This document shows, piece after piece, positions 26,621-34,470 of a stretch of 51,443 nt of DNA. The DNA comes from Actinomycetales bacterium (GTDB taxonomy: Bacteria; Actinomycetota; Actinomycetes; S36-B12; UBA5976), in the NCBI GenBank assembly GCA_018969715.1, contig JAGWXT010000011.1, positions 1 through 51,443 of the forward strand, read 5' to 3'. Under the pieces are notes generated by a model. That model saw only the letters and a list, made by a program, of their open reading frames with translations. It did not search any database and was not told the origin of the DNA. The position numbers and the translations under genes were made by a program. The stretch's first letter is position 1. Every line of letters starts with the position of its first letter.

Positions 26621-26920
26621 TCAGGTTTCCGAGCCGGCGACGATTGCATCGATACGAGCCGCCAGTGCGACGTCGAGATCACTGACGACTCCGCCGACGT
26701 CATGTGTCGACAGCGCCAGCCGCAGGGTCCGCCAACGGATGTCGATATCGGGATGGTGGTTGAGCTCCTCGGCGGCCGCCGCGATCGCGACCACCCAGTC
26801 GATGCCGGCGAGAAAGCTCGGTGCGCGCACACTGCGCGTGAGCGCCTGGGCGTCGACCTGCCACATCGGCAGCGCCGTTCGCACGGAGGCGAGCTCGGCC
26901 TCGGTCAGGGCGGTGGCCAT
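26621..26920 (-). CDS. Pterin-4a-carbinolamine dehydratase
   Basis: The protein has 99 residues, full length for PCD/DCoH. The active-site pattern EELNHHPDIDIRW (H55, H56) and STHDVGG (H73) is intact. It dehydrates 4a-hydroxytetrahydropterin, normally to recycle the cofactor of aromatic amino-acid hydroxylases; some bacterial copies have other roles. No hydroxylase gene is in view. The ATG at 26920 lies 3 bp after the aldolase stop, so the two are co-transcribed. Confidence 0.9.
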   Translation of the reverse strand: MATALTEAELASVRTALPMWQVDAQALTRSVRAPSFLAGIDWVVAIAAAAEELNHHPDIDIRWRTLRLALSTHDVGGVVSDLDVALAARIDAIVAGSET

Positions 26921-26923
26921 CGG

Positions 26924-27811
26924 TCAGGTGATCGATGCGTCGTAGATGCCCTGAATGGTGGCATCGAGAGTTGCGTCGAACTCGGCGGGCGACTGCTGGG
27001 CGCTGAGCCCCTCGGTCAGGGCGCGGGAGAAGGATGCGATGAGCCCATTATTCTGGGCGAGCAGCGCATTGGCCTGCTCACGTGAGTAGCCACCCGACAG
27101 GGCGACCACCCGCAGCACCCGCGGATGCGAGATGAGCTGGGCATAGAAGTTGGCCACGGTGGGGATCGTGAGCTTGAGCATGATCTGCTCATCGCCGGTG
27201 AGGCCCTCGAGGTGGCGAAGGATCTCGGTTCGCAGCAGCTCCTCGGACCGCTCCTTGTCCGGACTGTGAATGTCGACCTCCGGCTCGATGATCGGCACCA
27301 GGCCGGCTGCGAGGATCTCCGCCCCGATCTGGAACTGCTGGGCCACGACCGCTGCGATGCCGGTTGGACTTGCCTGCGAGATCACCGAGCGCATCTTCGT
27401 ACCGAACACGCCGTGGCCGTTCGCGCGGGTCAGCCGATCGCCCAACTCCGGGATCGGCTTCATCAACTGCACACCGTCGACCTGCTCAGCCAAGCCGTTG
27501 TCGACCTTGAGGAAGGGGACGATCTGCTTGACCTGCCAGAGATACTCCGCACTGCCCATGCCCTCAATGGTGCGTTCCATGGTCATGTCGAACAGGATGG
27601 CCCCGATGACGCGACTGCCGTTGAAGACCGGGCTGGTGATGATCCGTGTCCGCATCTGGTGGATGAGGTCGAACATCTCAGGCTCACCGTGATAGGAGTC
27701 CTCGGCGATGCCGTAGAGGCGCAGGGCCTTCGGGGTACTGCCGCCGCTCTGGTCCAGCGCCGCGATGAATCCGGCGCCGGTGTGCATCTGCTCGCGCATC
27801 GAGGTGGTCAC
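26924..27811 (-). CDS. Class I fructose-bisphosphate aldolase
   Basis: The protein has 295 residues, the length of the bacterial class I aldolase group. The opening [17 protein letters not shown] is its signature. Later segments [29 protein letters not shown] (candidate Schiff-base lysine) and [12 protein letters not shown] match the barrel strands around the active site. It cleaves fructose-1,6-bisphosphate in glycolysis or makes it in gluconeogenesis without a metal. It sits 36 bp after the RibD_C gene and 3 bp before the dehydratase. Confidence 0.93.
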   Translation of the reverse strand: MTTSMREQMHTGAGFIAALDQSGGSTPKALRLYGIAEDSYHGEPEMFDLIHQMRTRIITSPVFNGSRVIGAILFDMTMERTIEGMGSAEYLWQVKQIVPFLKVDNGLAEQVDGVQLMKPIPELGDRLTRANGHGVFGTKMRSVISQASPTGIAAVVAQQFQIGAEILAAGLVPIIEPEVDIHSPDKERSEELLRTEILRHLEGLTGDEQIMLKLTIPTVANFYAQLISHPRVLRVVALSGGYSREQANALLAQNNGLIASFSRALTEGLSAQQSPAEFDATLDATIQGIYDASIT

Positions 27812-27847
27812 ATCATCTCTCCTTGCCGGGGCGGGTGCGGATGGCGC

Positions 27848-28612
27848 TCATTGTTGCCCATTGACGGCCCCGACCGAACCGGCGGGGGCGGAGGTGGCGG
27901 GGGGCGCGCTGTCGGCCACTGACGGGGGCTGCGGGCTGCCGGTGAACCGCGTGAACAGGAACCCCTCGGCCGACCAGGTACTCGCCAGGCGGTACCGCGC
28001 GGACCCTGCCAGGGGGGAGACGGTGAGCGCCCACTCATCGACGAGCCCGGCAGCGGCGAGCCCGGCGAGGAGGGAGCGACCTCCCTCGCAGGTGATCCGC
28101 AGCAGACCCCGTGCGGTGAGGGCGGTGACGATCGCCTCGGCAGGGAGGTGCCCTCCGGGCAGCCTGACGACCTCCACGCCCACTGACGGACGTGGCGGGG
28201 GCTGCTCATCGCCGGTGATGACCAGCACCGGCAGGTCGGACTCGGTGAACACCGGGTCCGACCACGGCAACTCACCGCGCCCGCTCACCACCACCAGCTG
28301 GGGGGCCGGCGTGCGTCCCGCCTGCACGCGCAGGTCGCGTTGCACTGCACTCACCCGCAGCGGCCGGTAACGCTCGGTGCGCATCGTCCCAGCACCGATG
28401 ACCACGGCATCGGCGAGCACCCGATTGGCGAGCAGGACCGCCAGATCGGTCTCACAGGAGATCGAGCGGGTGCGGCCATCCGGCCCTGCGTCCGCTCCGA
28501 TGAGGGTCATCACCATGACCGCTCGCAGCCACTTGCCCGTCGCCGGCCAGGGGTACCGATCGGCCAGCGTCACCGGGTTGAGATCCGGTCCTGATGCCGG
28601 TGGCCCACTCAT
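27848..28612 (-). CDS. RibD_C / DHFR-like reductase
   Basis: The protein has 254 residues. ADAVVIGAGTMRTERYRPL, VVSGRGELP and ITCEGGRSLLAGLAAAGLVDE fit the RibD C-terminal reductase fold, which in riboflavin synthesis reduces a ribosylaminopyrimidine with NADPH. There is no deaminase domain, and stand-alone members have varied or unknown substrates. The start is ATG 28612 (MSGPPASGP); a longer frame to 28786 merely translates the 18-bp tandem repeats. The C-terminal 30 residues are Pro/Ala/Ser-rich and probably disordered. It is the first gene of the leftward run that contains heliorhodopsin. Confidence 0.83.
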   Translation of the reverse strand: MSGPPASGPDLNPVTLADRYPWPATGKWLRAVMVMTLIGADAGPDGRTRSISCETDLAVLLANRVLADAVVIGAGTMRTERYRPLRVSAVQRDLRVQAGRTPAPQLVVVSGRGELPWSDPVFTESDLPVLVITGDEQPPPRPSVGVEVVRLPGGHLPAEAIVTALTARGLLRITCEGGRSLLAGLAAAGLVDEWALTVSPLAGSARYRLASTWSAEGFLFTRFTGSPQPPSVADSAPPATSAPAGSVGAVNGQQ

Positions 28613-28642
28613 GCGCCCGAGCGTAGGCTGGCGCTGGCCAGC

Positions 28643-28732
28643 AGGCCGATGTGAGCCGGTAGGCCGATGTGAGCCGGTAGGCCGATGTGAGCCGGTAGGC
28701 CGATGTGAGCCGGTAGGCCGATGTGAGCCGGT
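28643..28732. repeat. 18-bp tandem repeat, five perfect copies
   Basis: The unit AGGCCGATGTGAGCCGGT is repeated five times without a change (28643-28660, 28661-28678, 28679-28696, 28697-28714, 28715-28732), followed by a degenerate partial copy to about 28739. It lies between the divergent RibD_C gene and the rightward membrane-protein gene, so it is noncoding as called here. Confidence 0.97.
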
Positions 28733-28770
28733 AGGCCGAAGTCGACGCGGATGCAGGTACGGAGCGGACG

Positions 28771-29472
28771 ATGGCGCGAGGAGCACCCCCCCAGCACGTG
28801 CGGACGTTCACCGTGCGCCTGCGCAGTCCGCATCAGTTGTTTCGCACGTCGGCCGTGGACCCGATGTCCCCGGAGTATTCGGAATTCACCGCGGTCCCGG
28901 CCCTGGACACGATTCGGGAACTGGTCATCGCCTCCCCCACGCGTCACCATCGAATTCGACTGGTGCTGGAACTGCCGGCAAGTGAGGTCACGCCAGGGCT
29001 GGCCGATGAGCTCACCGTCGCGATCGACCGCTACCTCGACGTTGCCACGGCACTGGACACCGACGCCGCCCGCGCCAGTGGGCCGATCTCCCGCCGCCTG
29101 CTGCTGCTCAGTGCCGGCGCGTTCATGGTTGTGCAGCTCACCGCGATCTGGGTGCGCAATGTCGGTGACGCGACCGGGGCGGACCTGCTGCAAGCACTGG
29201 GCGAGGGGCTGACGGTGGCCTCCTGGGTGCTGCTGTGGGTGCCGATCCAGCTGCTCACCGTGGAGTCATGGCGGTCGCGACTGCGCTCCCGCCGGCTGGC
29301 CGCCCTGCGCGATCCGGAGGTGGTCCTCGTCAGCCTGCCGGATCGCGACGCTGAATCGGGGGTTGCAGGGATTTCAGGGATTGCAGGGATTGCAGGGGTT
29401 GCAGGGGTTGCAGGGGTTGCAGGGGTGACGGGGGTTACGGGCGAAGTGGGGGAGCCGAATCCGGGAGGATGA
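28771..29472 (+). CDS. Uncharacterised membrane protein with C-terminal Gly/Val/Ala repeats
   Basis: The protein has 233 residues and I do not recognise its family with confidence. The N-terminal 100 or so are soluble (RLVLELPASEVTPGLADEL), then two hydrophobic segments (about 110-130 and 145-165) form a hairpin, followed by a basic cytoplasmic-looking stretch and a tail of GVAGVAGVAG-type tripeptides written by a 9-bp DNA repeat. The first 100 residues read like a small charged domain with an FTVRL strand, perhaps a ligand-binding fold. The end overlaps the convergent lipid-kinase gene by 38 bp. The start is ATG 28771. Confidence 0.65.
   Translation: MARGAPPQHVRTFTVRLRSPHQLFRTSAVDPMSPEYSEFTAVPALDTIRELVIASPTRHHRIRLVLELPASEVTPGLADELTVAIDRYLDVATALDTDAARASGPISRRLLLLSAGAFMVVQLTAIWVRNVGDATGADLLQALGEGLTVASWVLLWVPIQLLTVESWRSRLRSRRLAALRDPEVVLVSLPDRDAESGVAGISGIAGIAGVAGVAGVAGVTGVTGEVGEPNPGG
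29361..29441 (+). repeat. 9-bp coding tandem repeat, nine units
   Basis: Units close to GGTTGCAGG run head to tail from 29361 to 29441; the last two diverge to GGTGACGGG and GGTTACGGG. They encode the Gly-Val/Ile-Ala tail of the membrane protein. Copy-number change would keep frame. Confidence 0.9.
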
Positions 29473-30463
29473 CCTCAATTACCCCGGGTAGGAGGGCGAT
29501 CTGCAGCGGCAGTTGGCCCAGCGGCTCACCGTCGCCGAAGGCGGGCACCGGGGATACCGCCTCCGGTGCGGCGGCCGAGCCGAGGGTGATCGAGATCGGC
29601 CGAGACTGCCCCGCAAGGACCTGAACGCGCCGATGGTGGACGTGCCCCCCCGTGAACACGCGAGGGAAGGTGCGCAGGAACGCCGGGGCGCCGATCTGGG
29701 TGATGAGGACGACCTCGTAGCACCCGTCGTCGGGCTGCGATGCCGGGCTGATCCGCATCCCCCCGCCATAGCGGCCGCTGTTGCTCACGGCGCACACCCA
29801 CACGTCGCTGAGATCCATCCCGGCCGGCGTGGGCGATGCCGGCGTGCCGGCCGGGGTGGGCGATGCCGGCGTGCCGGCCGGCTGCGCCAGGTGCAGGGGG
29901 AGTCCCCGCCAGGTCCGCAGGGCCAGCAGGGCGGCACCCGCGTACAACGGTGCCCCAGTCAGCCGGGCAAGCACCCCGCGACCGGTGCGCTGGGCCTGCT
30001 CAACCAGGGCGTTGGCTGCTGCGTCGATGCCGATGCTCACGACTCCGAGGACAAGTCGATCGGCGGGCGTGACATGGAGGGCGTCGAGCCGCATGGATCG
30101 CGGGTGGGCGAGCACCGCCCGCAGCACGCTGAGTGGATCCCGGGGGAGGCCGAGGGCGCCGCACAGGTCATTGCCCCGACCAGCGGGCAGGGGAACAAGG
30201 GCGGTTCCGGCGCCGCCGGCCCACAGCCCTTGGGCGACGGATTGCAGCGTTCCATCACCGCCAAGGCAGATGCACCAGTCGGCGTCGGTTGCCCGCGCGG
30301 CGGTGTGGGCGTCCGCCGCATCGGCGGTCCAATGGACGGTGAGGCGGCACCCGGTTGCCTCGATCAGCGCGGCCGCCCGGTGCGCTATCCGCCCGGCCCG
30401 GGAGCCGCCCGCCCTGGGGTTGACCACCAGCAGGGCCGCTGCGGGCCCCGACACTGCGGTCAT
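29435..30463 (-). CDS. Diacylglycerol/lipid kinase family protein
   Basis: The protein has 342 residues. The DAGK catalytic domain opens ALLVVNPRAGGSRAGR; the nucleotide site is CLGGDGTLQSVAQGL, followed by LPAGRGNDLCGALGLP. This family phosphorylates diacylglycerol or related lipids, or serves as a sphingosine-kinase-like protein. Near residues 195-215 an insertion of two GTPASPTPA units is written by a 27-bp tandem repeat, in a loop position. The 3' end overlaps the convergent membrane-protein gene. The start is ATG 30463; the malic-enzyme stop lies 13 bp upstream. Confidence 0.88.
   Translation of the reverse strand: MTAVSGPAAALLVVNPRAGGSRAGRIAHRAAALIEATGCRLTVHWTADAADAHTAARATDADWCICLGGDGTLQSVAQGLWAGGAGTALVPLPAGRGNDLCGALGLPRDPLSVLRAVLAHPRSMRLDALHVTPADRLVLGVVSIGIDAAANALVEQAQRTGRGVLARLTGAPLYAGAALLALRTWRGLPLHLAQPAGTPASPTPAGTPASPTPAGMDLSDVWVCAVSNSGRYGGGMRISPASQPDDGCYEVVLITQIGAPAFLRTFPRVFTGGHVHHRRVQVLAGQSRPISITLGSAAAPEAVSPVPAFGDGEPLGQLPLQIALLPGVIEVILPDSAPPLRP
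29829..29882 (-). repeat. 27-bp tandem repeat inside lipid-kinase gene
   Basis: Two near-identical 27-bp units (29829-29855, 29856-29882) encode two GTPASPTPA-type nonapeptides. They stay in frame, so the protein is not broken. Confidence 0.85.
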
Positions 30464-30476
30464 CGGCGCGGTGGGT

Positions 30477-31865
30477 TCAGTCGGTGGCGGTGCGCGCCTC
30501 GTCTACGACCGCAGCGGAGACCGCCTTGACAACCTGCGGGTCGAAGACGCTGGGGATGATGTACACGCTGGACAGCCGATCCGAGCCGACGAGGTCGGCG
30601 ATGGCGTGGGCGCCGCGCAGGAGGATCTCGTCGGTCACCGACCGAGCACCGGCATCGAGCAGGCCGCGGAACAGGCCGGGGAACGCCAGCACATTGTTGA
30701 TCTGGTTGGGGTAGTCGCTGCGCCCGGTGGCGACAACTGCGGCATGGCGGGCGGCGATGACCGGGTCGATCTCCGGATCGGGATTGGCCATGGCGAAGAC
30801 GATGGCCCCCGGGGCCATCGCGGCGACATCAGCCTCGGTGATCACATCTGGTCCGGACAGCCCGATGAAGACATCGGCCCCCGCCATCGCCTCGCTGATG
30901 GTCCCGGTGTGCTGTCGGGGATTGCTCCGCCGGGCAAGGTCGACCAGTTCGGGGCTGAGATCCGTCCGGTCGGTGTGGATGGCCCCCCCGAGATCGAAGG
31001 CAACCAAGTCGCGCAGCCCTGAGCGCATGAGCAGTCCCGCCACCGCCACTCCGGCCGCACCGGCGCCCACGAGGACCGTGCGCACCGATCCGATCGGCTT
31101 GTCCACCAGCCGCAGGGCATTGCGTAGTGCCGCGAGGGTGACCATTGCGGTGCCGTGCTGATCATCGTGGAACACCGGGATGTCCAGGCGCTCGCGCAGT
31201 CGTCGCTCGATCTCAAAGCACCGCGGTGCTGCGATGTCCTCGAGGTTGATGCCCCCGAAGCCCGGCGCGATCAGCTCAACCGTCCGCACGATCTCATCGG
31301 TGTCGGTTGTGTCCAGCGCGATCGGCCAGGCATCGACGTCGGCGAAGCGCTTGAACAGGGCGGCCTTGCCCTCCATCACCGGCATCGCGGCGGCCGGGCC
31401 GATATCGCCAAGGCCGAGGACAGCGGTGCCGTCGGTGACCACTGCAACGGTATTGCGCTTGATGGTGAGGTTGCGGGCATCAGCGGGGTTGTCGGCGATC
31501 GCCCGGCAGACGCGGGCAACGCCCGGGGTGTACACGCGGCCAAGATCAGCGCGATTGCGCAGCGGGGACTTCAGTGCGATCTGGATCTTGCCCCCGAGGT
31601 GGGCGAGGAAGACCGAATCACTCGCCTTGCGGACGTGGCAGCCGGCCTGTGCGTTGAGGGCGGCGACGATCTGGTCAACGTGGGTCTCATCGCGGACGGA
31701 GCACGATAGATCCAGAACGACCGAGTCCAGCCCCGGGTCGACGATGTCCAGTGCGGTGATGACAGCCCCGGACTCGCTGACCGCCCGGACGATTGATCCG
31801 GAGGCGTGCAATTCCGGTGTCGCCTCCAGTCGCAGGATTACCGCGTGAACGGCACCTGTGGCCAC
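30477..31865 (-). CDS. NAD(P)-malic enzyme with N-terminal ACT domain
   Basis: The protein has 462 residues. About 75 N-terminal residues form an ACT-type regulatory domain ([15 protein letters not shown] onward). Then the malic enzyme core: [10 protein letters not shown] with the catalytic tyrosine, [14 protein letters not shown], and the NAD fold [16 protein letters not shown]. It decarboxylates malate to pyruvate. The start chosen is GTG 31865; the ORF extends further upstream but that part overlaps the divergent gene and shows no domain. There is no strong ribosome site, so a leaderless message is possible. The ACT domain suggests small-molecule control. Confidence 0.9.
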   Translation of the reverse strand: MATGAVHAVILRLEATPELHASGSIVRAVSESGAVITALDIVDPGLDSVVLDLSCSVRDETHVDQIVAALNAQAGCHVRKASDSVFLAHLGGKIQIALKSPLRNRADLGRVYTPGVARVCRAIADNPADARNLTIKRNTVAVVTDGTAVLGLGDIGPAAAMPVMEGKAALFKRFADVDAWPIALDTTDTDEIVRTVELIAPGFGGINLEDIAAPRCFEIERRLRERLDIPVFHDDQHGTAMVTLAALRNALRLVDKPIGSVRTVLVGAGAAGVAVAGLLMRSGLRDLVAFDLGGAIHTDRTDLSPELVDLARRSNPRQHTGTISEAMAGADVFIGLSGPDVITEADVAAMAPGAIVFAMANPDPEIDPVIAARHAAVVATGRSDYPNQINNVLAFPGLFRGLLDAGARSVTDEILLRGAHAIADLVGSDRLSSVYIIPSVFDPQVVKAVSAAVVDEARTATD

Positions 31866-31904
31866 GGATGTGAGACTAGTGCGCGGACGTGGAACGGTAG
31901 GGCC

Positions 31905-32765
31905 GTGCGCAGTGCCGAGCGGATCGTCGCTGCTTGGTCGTGGCCAATGGCAGCCGGATGGGTCGGCTGGAGTGCGGCCGCACTGGGCTATGCGGTACTG
32001 CTCGCCGGCCCCGGCGGAGCGCGCAACTGGTGGGGCGCACACCTCATCGGCACGGCTGCGGCCTATGCCCCGGTCTTTCTCGTGCCGGCGTTGCTCGCCC
32101 TTCGGCGCGGCAATCAGCGCTCGGCGGTGGCGGCATTCATCGCAACCGGGTATCTCACGGTCGTCCTCGTCACCTGGCTGCCACGACAGAGCCCGGCGGT
32201 CTGGCCCCAGGAGTGGCGCCTCATCGGCTGGGGCCTGGGCTGCATCGCCGTGTACTGCACAGGCCCGCTGATCTTTGCGCGGCTGCGGCGTGTTCCCTTG
32301 CGGTCACTGGGCCTGCAGTGGGGGGCGTGGCGATGGGAGCTCATCCTGAGCGGCGCCCTGATCCCTGCGATCCTTGTCATTGCCTGGGTCGCCGCCGGTC
32401 TGCCAGCCTTTCAGGCGATGTACCCGTTCTACGACACCGGGCCGGGCCGGCCGGTGACGCTGGGACTGGTGGCGTGGTGGGCGCTTTACGCGGGAACCTT
32501 CGCCGCCTTGGAGTTCTACTTCCGTGGCTTCCTCGTCGGCGCCGGCACACCGCTGCTCGGCTGGTGGGCGATCCCGGCGATGGCCGCCCCCTACTGCCTG
32601 CTCCATCTGGACAAGCCGCTGCCCGAGCTGGTGTCCTCACTCATGGGCGGACTTGCGCTCGGTGTCGTCGCCCGGCTGACCGGGTCGATCCTCACCGGGG
32701 TGCTCGCCCATATCGGGTTGGCCCTCAGCACCGATGCGGCGGTGCTGCTCCGTTCACCGCGTTGA
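31905..32765 (+). CDS. CPBP-family intramembrane protease-like protein
   Basis: The protein has 286 residues and about eight hydrophobic segments. The Abi/CPBP motifs are recognisable but partly altered: ALEFYFRGFLVG (one glutamate where EExxxR is usual), PYCLLHLDKP with its histidine, and LAHIGLALSTD with the last metal ligand. Members cleave within membranes or act in bacteriocin self-protection. The loss of one glutamate leaves protease activity open. The start is GTG 31905, 39 bp from the divergent malic-enzyme start. Confidence 0.75.
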   Translation: MRSAERIVAAWSWPMAAGWVGWSAAALGYAVLLAGPGGARNWWGAHLIGTAAAYAPVFLVPALLALRRGNQRSAVAAFIATGYLTVVLVTWLPRQSPAVWPQEWRLIGWGLGCIAVYCTGPLIFARLRRVPLRSLGLQWGAWRWELILSGALIPAILVIAWVAAGLPAFQAMYPFYDTGPGRPVTLGLVAWWALYAGTFAALEFYFRGFLVGAGTPLLGWWAIPAMAAPYCLLHLDKPLPELVSSLMGGLALGVVARLTGSILTGVLAHIGLALSTDAAVLLRSPR

Positions 32766-32855
32766 TCCGCCGACGGCCCGCGCCCTCGGTGCTATGGCGC
32801 CGGCTGCCCAGGGCAGGACGGCCGGCGCGCCGAAGCAACGGTCAGGATGGGCTGC

Positions 32856-33365
32856 TCAGGTCAGGCAGCCGATCTCGTACAGCGCCTCGGGGACGATCGC
32901 ATCAGCCGGATAGGCCGTCGGGTCGTCCGGGTTGTACGTCCCACACACGGCGGCCTGCTCCTTGGGGATCCAGAACTGACCCTCGGCCTCGAAGATCAGG
33001 GAGGTGGGGGCACCCTGCGGGCCGTCCGCAGGCGGGTCCTTGGGCCCGAGCGTCCCGGTGGTGACCGCCCACCCATCGGCGCACGTGAGGCCGTCGAGGG
33101 TGTACGTGTTGTCCGGGCTGAGGCTCTCGGCGTAGCCGATCGCGGCCTCGCTCAGGACGGGCTCGGTGCATTCAGTCATGCCCCCCACCATCGGGTCACC
33201 GCCGCCGCCACAGGCGGCGAGCAGCAGGCCCGCCAGACCCAGGCCGGCAACCGCCGATGTGCGGGTGATCCGACGCACGGTGCCCGCGGTTGCGTCGACG
33301 GCGCCCTGAGCTGAGGCGCCCCGATCACCATCGAGGCCGCCCGCATTGAGAAGGTGTCGTGTCAT
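32856..33365 (-). CDS. Uncharacterised secreted lipoprotein
   Basis: The protein has 169 residues. After a 35-residue N-region comes a hydrophobic signal with lipobox AGLLLAACGGGG. The mature part holds four further cysteines (TECTEP, LTCADGW, AVCGTY, EIGCLT), probably two disulphides. The small domain reads like a secreted single-domain protein, but I do not recognise it. The ATG at 33365 is chosen so that the signal peptide is near the start, though the N-region is long; GTG codons further in could be used instead. It is divergent from another lipoprotein gene, with only 19 bp between starts. Confidence 0.7.
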   Translation of the reverse strand: MTRHLLNAGGLDGDRGASAQGAVDATAGTVRRITRTSAVAGLGLAGLLLAACGGGGDPMVGGMTECTEPVLSEAAIGYAESLSPDNTYTLDGLTCADGWAVTTGTLGPKDPPADGPQGAPTSLIFEAEGQFWIPKEQAAVCGTYNPDDPTAYPADAIVPEALYEIGCLT

Positions 33366-33384
33366 GCCCGGTAGCCTACGGCGC

Positions 33385-34029
33385 ATGATTCCCCGGGTCG
33401 CCCCGGCGCTCATCGCCACCCTCGCCGCGGTGACGATCGCGATCTCCGGCCCGATGGGGGTGTCCGGGTGCGGTGGTGAGGGCGCGGCAGACGATTCCGC
33501 AGGCGCACCGGGCGAGTCGACGCCCGTGGCCACCCCGGAGGACTCCGCCACCCAGCCCGATCAGGCGCCATCGGCCCCTGCGGCGGCGTTGCCCGAGGGT
33601 GCGCTCATCACCTATACCTTCACCGACTCCTCCGTCCCCCCGCCGTACCACCGCAGTTACGTCCTCGAGGTGTCGGCCGGACAGGCACGGCTGATCGTGG
33701 ATTCCTATGGCGATGTCCTCGCCGACCTCACCGCGCCGGTCACCGAGCAGGTGTGGTCAACCCTGTCGGCGACCTACCCGACCCTCGATCGCATCGCCGT
33801 GGCTGACCTCGATGAGGGGTGCACCGGTGGCACCGGGTTCCGGTTGCAGATCAAGGCTGAGGGGCAGGACGGCGGGTGGGCGTCGGATCTGCTCGATGTC
33901 ACCGGATCGGCCTGCGGTGGGGTCAACTCCGAGACCGACGACCTCATCGCGCAGTGGGTGAGCCCGGCGCGCGACCTGTTCGGGCCGATGTCGCAGATCG
34001 CTCCGGAGGATGCCACCCCTATCCGGTAG
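33385..34029 (+). CDS. Uncharacterised secreted lipoprotein
   Basis: The protein has 214 residues. A signal peptide ends in the lipobox GVSGCGGEG, then an Ala/Pro/Ser-rich linker (about 28-70), then a 140-residue domain beginning ALITYTFTDSSVPPPYHRSY. Two cysteines (DEGC and GSACGG) could form a disulphide. The segment resembles secreted proteins that measure or hold a small ligand, but no family is assigned. The ATG at 33385 is preferred to the in-frame ATG at 33364, which overlaps the start codon of the divergent lipoprotein gene. Confidence 0.72.
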   Translation: MIPRVAPALIATLAAVTIAISGPMGVSGCGGEGAADDSAGAPGESTPVATPEDSATQPDQAPSAPAAALPEGALITYTFTDSSVPPPYHRSYVLEVSAGQARLIVDSYGDVLADLTAPVTEQVWSTLSATYPTLDRIAVADLDEGCTGGTGFRLQIKAEGQDGGWASDLLDVTGSACGGVNSETDDLIAQWVSPARDLFGPMSQIAPEDATPIR

Positions 34030-34101
34030 CCCCGAGCCGCCCCACCCCGCCGGCCCCACCGGGCCACCCGCTCCGCACCGCCACCGCCCTAGGGTTGCGC
34101 C

Positions 34102-34467
34102 GTGGCCTTCCTCATCACCCGAAGTTGGGCCCAGTGGTGCTTCGGTCTGGCCGCAGTGGTCAACGTCCTTGACATCTGGGCACATGTCACGGTCGGCGTG
34201 GTGGAGCCATTTCGGGTCGCCGCCAACCTCGCCCTCATCGCTGCGGGCGGGTGGCTGTTCACCGATGCCAAGGGTCATCGCCGGCTCATCGGCGCGGGCG
34301 GGTGCGCATCCTTCCTTGTCCTGATCGGCATCGGGCTGCTCTTCACCGGCATCGGGCAGGTCGGGCTGCTGCTGGCCGTCCTGAGCCTGCTGCTCATGGG
34401 AGCGGGGCTGGCGGGGGATCGCCCTCGGCGCGCCAGCGGCATGATGGCACCCCAGCCGCGGGACTGA
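34102..34467 (+). CDS. Small membrane protein
   Basis: The protein has 121 residues with about four hydrophobic segments, starting at GTG 34102. AFLITRSWAQWCFGLAAVVN opens the first and GIGQVGLLLAVLSLLLMG the last. No catalytic motif is visible and I do not recognise a family. It ends 3 bp before the class II aldolase gene, so it may share a transcript with it, but the reading of function is open. Confidence 0.65.
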   Translation: MAFLITRSWAQWCFGLAAVVNVLDIWAHVTVGVVEPFRVAANLALIAAGGWLFTDAKGHRRLIGAGGCASFLVLIGIGLLFTGIGQVGLLLAVLSLLLMGAGLAGDRPRRASGMMAPQPRD

Positions 34468-34470
34468 CCG

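Noticed and set aside
28643-28739. 18-bp repeats as a CRISPR array
   Set aside because: The units are head to tail without spacers and no cas gene is present.
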